64,000 nucleotides of DNA from Norana najaformis (Eukaryota > Annelida > Clitellata > Crassiclitellata > Hormogastridae): positions 32,642,587-32,706,586 of the forward strand of contig OZ029916.1 in NCBI GenBank assembly GCA_964023275.1. The letters run 5' to 3'. The position numbers and the translations under genes were made by a program. Below, piece by piece: positions 57,471-64,000 of this stretch; the first letter of the stretch is position 1, and every line of letters starts with the position of its first letter. Below the pieces are notes generated by a model, which was given only the letters and a program-made list of their open reading frames with translations, did no database searches and had not been told where the DNA came from.

Positions 57471-57979
57471 CATACATACATATATTTATATATAGTTGTT
57501 TGGTGTGTACTCGAATTCATCGTAATTCGAATACGGCCAGAGTAAACCCTACAATGCGATGTGCGCATGTGGTAATCAACCGTCGGCTATATCGATTATA
57601 AAACCTGCCGAGCGAATGTTGTACGCAAAGGACCTTTCAAGCAGTCCTAACAGCGGCATCGATCCTTACCCAACATTAACAGGGACAAGTCATTTCTGTT
57701 CTGAACTTTCCTGTTCAATAAACTGGTTTAGTTGTTATGACGGCGCCGTACGTGTTAAACTTATCTATGATAAGTTTTACATACTCTACCGGTGGTAGTA
57801 CCAACTAGCAGCACTGCGATTTCTCAACCTGTTGCAGACATTTAGCATCGGAACTTGCCCTGGAAACCCCAACAGATGAGGTCGAGAGGAGACCAGACTT
57901 TTCTGCCCGAGATGAGACCCAGTCGTTGGAAAATCTGCTCAAGACAAGACCGAGTCAAGACGTTAGGTACGTCTCGAGA

Positions 57980-58250
57980 TCGTCTCGTAATCGTAATCGT
58001 AATTTCGAGATTTCTACAGCGCCCAACGAAAGCCGCACCGCGGGGACCAGCTTATTCACAGGCGCTCAGTCAAAACAAAATCGATAGGCAAAAGGGTTCG
58101 GTTCCAGGTCAAGATCTAAAAGTCATACGGAGAGAAAGCGTGGCAGCTACTGGGGTGGTGTTTGGGGTTGGAGAGGAGAGAGAGATAAAGGGAAGAAGGG
58201 GTGTTAGGGCACGATCTGTGAAAGAGGAATGTTTTGAGTTTTGAGTGAAA
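57980..58250 (-). mobile_element. LINE-C 3' end
   Basis: Plus reading: CGTAATCGTAATCGTAATTT, CGAGATTTCTACAGCGCCCA, CTTATTCACAGGCGCTCAGT, AAATCGATAGGCAAAAGGGT and TCCAGGTCAAGATC. The ATTACG-repeat tail is at the low-coordinate end. Confidence 0.65.
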
Positions 58251-58662
58251 GGCCTGAGACGTCAAGACCGAGGCAACATCCCTGCCACTGAATGCTGTCT
58301 TTTCTATTAAAATAATGATGCTATAAAAGTCATTAAATTAGAATAGATATAGACTTTCCCAGAACTACTTCCGGTGAACCTTTCATCAGGCCGCCCTATT
58401 TGTTTACACTCTACATCCGGTGTCGATTACCCATTTGTTCCCGCAACGTGCAGCATCCACTTGGCCGCAATTAATAGCCAGGTATTTGGGGTGAGGATGG
58501 GATGGGGAGGAAGTGCCGGTTGACGGAGAAAGGTGTCGATAGGGTTTACCACTCCTCTGATGTATAAATCCAATTACATTGGCTTCGAGTAGTCGTCGTT
58601 CCATTTCGGACGACCCAGTGAATAAACATTGATTTTGGGCTCAGACATGCAGGAGTGGCGTT

Positions 58663-58949
58663 CGAGGAGGAGAAGGAGGAAGAGAAGGAGGAAGAGAAGG
58701 AGGCAGAGGAGGAGGAAGAGAAGGAGGAAGAGAAGGAGGCGGAGGAGGAGGAAGAGAAAAGGGAGAAGGAGGAGGAGGAGGAAGAAGAAGAGAAGGAGGC
58801 AGAGGAGGAAGATAAAGAGGAGGAGGAGAAAAAGGAGGAGGAAGAGGAGGAAGAGAAAGAGGCGAAGGAGGAGGAAAAGGAGAAGGAGGAAGAAGAGAAG
58901 GAGGAAGAGAAGGAGGCGGAGGAGGAGGAAGAGAAGGAGGAGGAGGAGA
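58663..58949. repeat. 287-bp polypurine tract (GGA/GAA)n
   Basis: Almost pure A and G on the plus strand with only a few C or T. The codon-like period keeps several frames open on both strands (Glu/Lys-rich and Arg-rich on plus, Leu/Pro-rich on minus). These frames overlap each other and none shows a domain, so no gene is called. Confidence 0.92.
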
Positions 58950-59934
58950 TCGCAACCGTGGATTTCAGTGTTGTGGGATCGACGCAGGACGCGAATTAAA
59001 GGACGGCAACGAACGTGGCTGCATTCCATCATCCCCTCCACCCGCGGTATCAGGAACAGACCCACGCGGGTAGACAAATCGGGTCAAGGAAATTTGATCT
59101 GCTACTACGCGATCGATCAATTGCTGTGGCAAAATTATACAAGGGATACATACCCGATTGTTATATAAATATGTAGGGTACATGTCTAGCCAGCAAAGGC
59201 TTCAATCGCTGCGCTCGGCTGCCTGTGGGAAGCTTCAGATCCATCGCCTCCGCCTGTTAACCGTAGGCCTTCCAGCCTACGCGTGCGTTAGTGCGCTGTG
59301 TGCACAGAGCGCCTTATAGGCCTTCCTGTAGCAGTACATATAAGCAGTGAGGCCTTAGACGGCCTTCGCATAGCACATAATAACTCCGCCGCTGCCGTAA
59401 TGTGGTGGTGCCATTACGAAGCCTGGATAGAGGAGGAGGGCGACGCAAATCATCTTCGTTATGACCCAGCGTCGAGAAACAGAAACGACCATATACTGTA
59501 GATAAAGAAATTTCGTGTAAAAAGGCATATGTGTGGCCGACTTGTTGTTCAAACGAGCACAGGTATATTCAGGAGGGCAGCCAGGATTTGACGTTAAGGG
59601 GGAAGTCATAGCGACGTTTGAAGCTTAAGCTAATGATAAAATAGCGTTAAGTCAATTGTCTTTGATACGATTCGAGATCTCTATAAACATGTAGGCCTAC
59701 TAAGAAAAACGTCAGTCAGGTCGCCAAGTGCAAGACGGTTGTCAGCTGCCCCGTCCTCGCAAACTGCAAAATAATATAATCTGAAATGATATGGAACCTA
59801 TACATCGTATGCAATTTCCTTGTAGTGGCGCTACATAAATGTAACATGCGCATTACAATACATCACGTATAAATCGCATCAGTGGTTGAATCTGGACAAC
59901 TTGGCGAACTCCGGTTTTTCCTATATTTGTTTCC

Positions 59935-60006
59935 TCATTAGGGCCTACGCCCTAAGCCCTGCTATTACTTGACCCCCTAACTTCAAATCTTAGATCCGCC
60001 CTTGCA
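59935..60006. mobile_element. hAT-type terminal fragment
   Basis: Reversed, the end reads GCAAGGGCGGATCTAAGATT followed by TGAAGTTAGGGGGTC, resembling the start of the fragment at 10856. Confidence 0.4.
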
Positions 60007-60659
60007 CATCACGTACTAGAGTCTTTTGCTAATGTTCTTCCACCGCCAGACTATAGCAATGGATCTTGAGGGAAATCCATCTTAGCAATTGGGATGAGCT
60101 ACATATTGCAATGCATACTAAATGCGCATTGCATAACATATGATGTATCTTCAGTACTTAAGTACTATGCCTCTGCATGTTGTGTGTTTGCTTTATGTTG
60201 AATTTTTATTTATTAATTTTATTAATTTATTTATTTCATTTATTTATTTCGCAATTTACTTAGTCAATGCATTTATCAATTTATCAATATACTTATTACT
60301 CAGTAATTAATTAATTTATTTATGATTTTATTCCCAAATCAGCCATATGCGTTATTTGCTGCTTGCAGAAATCCGTTGTGACCGTGTCAAGCACTTATCT
60401 TGATTACGCCGATCACTTCCCTCGATCTTGTTAAGCGGTGTTATTCATGATTATAGGCCAGCATGGATAGGCGGTCATGCCTTGCGTTCATTCGTGACTT
60501 GTCCTGTGATTCCTTTCTCACTCCGGACTCGCTCGATCTATTGGAACTTGTTCTCCTATCTTCCCATGTGCATACCTCCGTCCGTTATATATTATCTCTG
60601 CCGAACGCCATCCTTTTCCCATGATGCTTCTTCGGCTTCCGCCATTTGCATTCGGAACA

Positions 60660-60799
60660 GGAACAAAATGGCTGATTTATGGCGTATGGCGTACGCAAAG
60701 TCCCCGTTGGCGTTCGGTTTTTATGAGAAGGTTATCGGAGGCCAGTGCACACGGAGTGGCAAATCTTCGCGGCAAGTTTCGGAAATAATACGAAAATAA
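60660..60799 (+). CDS. Possible small protein or first exon, unsupported family
   Basis: Within a GC-richer island an ATG in a good context (AACAAAATGG, ATG at 60667) opens MADLWRMAYAKSPLAFGFYE, continuing to a stop at 60797-60799 (44 residues). The frame is open farther upstream to 60428. No family recognised; no clear donor. It may be chance. Confidence 0.15.
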
Positions 60800-61379
60800 G
60801 GATTTGAAGGCAATAAGCATCGTATACGTCGCTCAGTTTGCCAATGATTAGTAATATACCTGGTATAACCGTTTTATTATAGCGCCATGCTGACGTTTAT
60901 GGACAATACATAGAACTACATGTACATATATATATATGTATGTATGTATATCATATAAAATGTCGGTGAAGTTTATATGTATGGGCGTCCTTTAAACACA
61001 AGTAAGGTACCTGTTGCTCTTGTAGCAGCTTAGTTAGCGGAAAGCATGCCTCGACTGCAAGTATGAAGTTTAAAGGACAATAAACCAAGTAAAATTTGGC
61101 AAATCATACAAGAATATATCATGGCAAAAGTACAGTGTAGCGTAATGCCTTACGCATTTCAGATAGCTGTGCGTCGAGTTGACGCTAATTTAAGCATATT
61201 ATGCCTAAGCCAGCATACTATGGGTACATGTAGCTTTGAGTAGGATTTTTATCCGTGGGCCTATGCTATAGTCTGCGTTGTGAATATAAGACCTATATTG
61301 TATAAAACATTGTGTATACAGTAAATCCATGGATACATATGTAATATAACATAGAGCAATCAATGTAGGTATATTTATT
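60800..61379. other. Intergenic, nothing recognised
   Basis: AT-rich sequence, with a TATATATATGTATGTATG run at about 60925-60950. No gene. Confidence 0.4.
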
Positions 61380-61640
61380 GTAATTGTAATTTAAGATTTA
61401 TTAAGCGCCTCTTAGAGGATAAACTCAACAGAGGTGCTTCCGACCCGAAAAAGTAAAATCACTGTTAAACAGTCCAGTCTTCAGGCGCCTGCGGAACACT
61501 GAGAGGGGGAGAGAAAGGAGCTGAAGTCGCAATTCTCGAGGGAGACGATTCCAGCAAGTGGAACCAACGTAGGCAAAGCTTCTGGACTGGGCAGTAGCGG
61601 TTCACATTCGAAGGACAAACAGGAGATCCTGAGTGGCCGA
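61380..61640 (-). mobile_element. LINE-B 3' end with reverse-transcriptase C-terminus
   Basis: The minus frame reads RSFAYVGSTCWNRLPRELRL then SLPLSVFRRRLKTGLFN, the standard end of CR1-like LINE ORF2, then a short 3' UTR (AGAGGCGCTTAATAAATC) and a TTACAATTACAAT tail. The coding part seen here is uninterrupted; the element is truncated at its 5' side. Confidence 0.8.
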
Positions 61641-61742
61641 GTAGTTGAGTACCACTTTTTCCTCAGGGTCGACGTTGCTTTCATGCTCTTTCACACACGG
61701 ATACAATGAAACTAGTTAACGCTTCTACAAACGTATGGAAAA

Positions 61743-61849
61743 GAGACCATATATCTCTCTGTGTATAGTTCTGTACAATCTCCAATACTTTACAGGAGAC
61801 CATATATCTCTCTGTGTATAGTTCTGTACAATCTCCAGTACTTTACAGG
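61743..61849. repeat. 53-bp tandem duplication
   Basis: GAGACCATATATCTCTCTGT through ACTTTACAG occurs twice in a row with one difference. A diverged relative of this segment and its left flank (CGGATACAATGAA, AAAAGAGACCA) occurs at about 62540-62600, where it runs into a TCTG/CTGT repeat. Confidence 0.85.
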
Positions 61850-62867
61850 AATCTTGCAAGCGATTGGGGACTAGGAAATTTAGCGGCCAAAATAATCATT
61901 ATAGTGGAGATCAGAATCAACGATGCATTCTGGGAACCGGTCTCTGTAGGAACAGAGGACAAAGAACGCAGCTAATGACTGAGGAGACTGAGGGGTTTAT
62001 ACTGGCTTTCGAATAGAACCAGGAGATTGGCTAATTCAGTACGGCTTAGTCAGTGATGAGAAATCCAGGCTTCTGTGTGCAAACTTCATTGGCAATTTCT
62101 CAAGTGTGAACAGCAGTAGCTCGCTCTTGTTGGTGTATTCGCTGAAATCGAATCTGCAGGGTAGCAATAGGTTTCTTGTATGCGATAGGTGCTTCAGAAG
62201 AGAATTAAGCTACAGATTACAGAAGAGTGTGAAAGAAAAGTCGAAACTACGGAAAATAGTACTATTTTTGGAAGAGAAATATTAAGAATAAATATCGGTT
62301 TTCAAGAGAGGAAACTTTGAATAAAGTTTATATCAAGTAGAACTATTAGGGAAATCAAACTGTGGTATTCATCACAATAGCAAAACACTTAGCTTAAAAT
62401 TGTCATTTTCAATTTTCAAACCCATTATACTTGATTGCCATAAATGAAAATGCAATTGACGAATACCAGTAAATAGGCCTACAGGTGCATGCACATAGAA
62501 ATTCAAAGGGAAACCAAGACAAAATTTAATGCAGAAATGCACGGATACAATGAAGCTAGGAAACGCATAGAAAAGAGACCACACATCAAGCGTTTCTCTG
62601 TCTATCTGTCTGTCTGCCTGTCTCTGTCTGTCTGTATATCTGTCTATCTCTTCTCTCTGATGGGGAGGCTATACGATAGATAGCCCACAGTTCTCTTCAC
62701 GTGACAGTCCAACTGAGCACATTCTATTCCCGTGCCTCAGATTCAGATGTAATGACTGCACGCGTTATAAGTGCTTTAATGCTTTAATAAAATTAAAATA
62801 AATATAAATTGGATCCTTGACAAAATTAGTAATCACGATAGAGTCCGCGACATAGTAGTTCTGTTAG

Positions 62868-63619
62868 CAGCCCTGGCCCTAAAGTATGCGGGGCCCGAGG
62901 CAGCAAGCGATGAGCGGGACCCATGCAAAAAAATTGCATTTCGACATATATTAAAATAATGCGAAATCCAAATTAAATTGGTTATTGAATACAATTTTAC
63001 AAAATGTAAATCAGCCTCAAAAGTCAAGTACTAAAATTTTTACACGAGAGCAATAATTACAGTTTTATTCATTTAATTGAATATCTGAAAACTCAAAAAA
63101 GATGTTAGTAGTAATTAAAATATTTTGGTATGCTAATTGAAAGTTTGTTTATCTGTATATAGACACTATCGTGGGTTGTATCTTCTACTTCTAACATGTT
63201 TTTTACTGCTCACAAGCAAATCTGGCGAGCTTCGATGGATGCAAAATCCGCAATGAGTTCATTTTAGTCAAGATCGTTAGCAACATCATTCTTAAATGAC
63301 AAAATAGCCAAGTTAGTGAGCCGTTTTTGAAGCATGTAGGTTTTGATAAGTTTTAGCTTCGAAAAGCTTCTTTCTCCAAAAGCCACGGTGACAGAACAGT
63401 CATAAGTATTCGAAGTGCAATGTGTGTATTAGGAAAGTCACTATATCGCTTGTTTATTGAAAGAAACTGCAAAATCTTAACGGGATCGTTGTAGGTGACT
63501 GCAGGAATTATGGAACTCAATGACTGCAACTCCTCGGCAAGCATAAAACCATCAAGACCCTTTATTAATAGAACAGTCAGTGCCAGTTTGAAATAAAAGG
63601 ATAAAATGTTTAATGTCAC
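62868..63619 (-). mobile_element. hAT remnant (ZMYM1-like transposase C-terminus)
   Basis: The plus-strand left end CAGCCCTGGCCCTAAAGTAT followed by GGGGCCCGAGGC is a plausible hAT terminus. On the minus strand, 63619-63353 reads FKLALTVLLIKGLDGF ... FPNTHIALRILMTVLSP, and downstream KLIKTYMLQKRLTNLAILSF, the hAT C-terminal dimerisation region. Several breaks. The upstream part of the transposase is missing: a LINE-C tail abuts at 63625. Confidence 0.65.
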
Positions 63620-63624
63620 AGACT

Positions 63625-63775
63625 TTTGGATCTTGACCTGGAACCGAACCCTTTTGCCTATCGATTTTGTTTTGACTGAGCGCCTGTGAATAAGCTGGTC
63701 CCCGCGACGTGACTTTCGTTGGGCGCTGTAGAAATCTCGGAATTACGATTAAGATTACGATTACGACAAAGTAAT
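63625..63775 (+). mobile_element. LINE-C 3' end
   Basis: GATCTTGACCTGGAACCG, TGCCTATCGATTTTGTTTTG, GAGCGCCTGTGAATAAGCTG, GTTGGGCGCTGTAGAAATC, then ATTACGATTAAGATTACG. The clearest plus-strand copy, abutting the hAT remnant. Confidence 0.7.
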
Positions 63776-64000
63776 ATAGTATACAAATATAATACACGTG
63801 AACTTTGTATTGGAAGAAATTCCTATACACTATACGGGGTTGAAAATAAAAAAATGGTTTCACAGGAATTAACAGAGCAGACTGTGCAGTTCTGTGCAAT
63901 TGAACATTGCAATATTTTAGCTATTCTAGATATTAAGATATATCTTGTTTACCCCCTCTGAAGCAAAAGCAAGCTGCATGCAGACAGCAGACCATGAAAA
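63776..64000. other. Window end, nothing recognised
   Basis: AT-rich sequence with short open frames only. Confidence 0.4.

Noticed and set aside
58574-59168. Open frames of 104-179 codons (Arg-rich, Glu-rich, Leu-rich, Pro-rich) over the polypurine tract
   Set aside because: All overlap one another on both strands and consist of the triplet repeat; no start context or domain.

Overview
The window is nuclear DNA of a multicellular animal. Genes are split by GT-AG introns, an interleukin-1-receptor-associated kinase (IRAK/Pelle family) and an SR splicing factor are present, and the spaces between genes are full of LINE 3' ends, tRNA-derived SINEs, hAT DNA transposons and microsatellites. An early-branching marine invertebrate such as a sponge would fit, but the sequence alone does not prove the phylum. 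All convincing protein genes lie on the minus strand.

Layout. 1.5-10.0 kb: two intronless paralogous sugar transporters of the major facilitator superfamily, separated by 5.5 kb that holds a hAT element sitting inside a tandemly repeated LINE tail. 10-14.5 kb: no gene, only repeat debris. 14.5-22.0 kb: a leucine-rich-repeat gene of the F-box/LRR or AMN1 type; ten exons join in frame and the 5' end was not found. 24-26.9 kb: SINE, LINE and simple-sequence debris. 26.9-30.4 kb: an SRSF7/x16-like SR protein (RRM, CCHC knuckle, short RS tail) in four coding exons, with a possible non-coding first exon near 31.64 kb. 30.4-34.7 kb: repeats. 34.7-37.3 kb: an unrecognised 413-residue gene with a coiled-coil start and an acidic disordered body. 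37.4-54.8 kb: an IRAK-like kinase of 602 residues in 13 exons whose splice phases all agree. 54.8-64 kb: a gene desert with a hAT MITE inside a SINE, a 287-bp polypurine tract, LINE tails and a second hAT remnant.

How the genes relate. The IRAK-like kinase would act downstream of Toll/IL-1-type receptors through a Myddosome-like death-domain assembly. It keeps the tyrosine gatekeeper of the family, has HGD in place of HRD in the catalytic loop, and has a TRAF6-type motif in the linker. The unknown gene starts only about 100 bases past the kinase stop, so the two may share transcription or 3' ends. The transporters, the LRR gene and the SR factor look like unrelated housekeeping or accessory genes. 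Exon joins were worked out by eye from splice signals, phase and family motifs; no alignment or transcript was available. The most striking local event is a recent tandem duplication inside the kinase gene that copied half of an exon with its acceptor but lost its donor.
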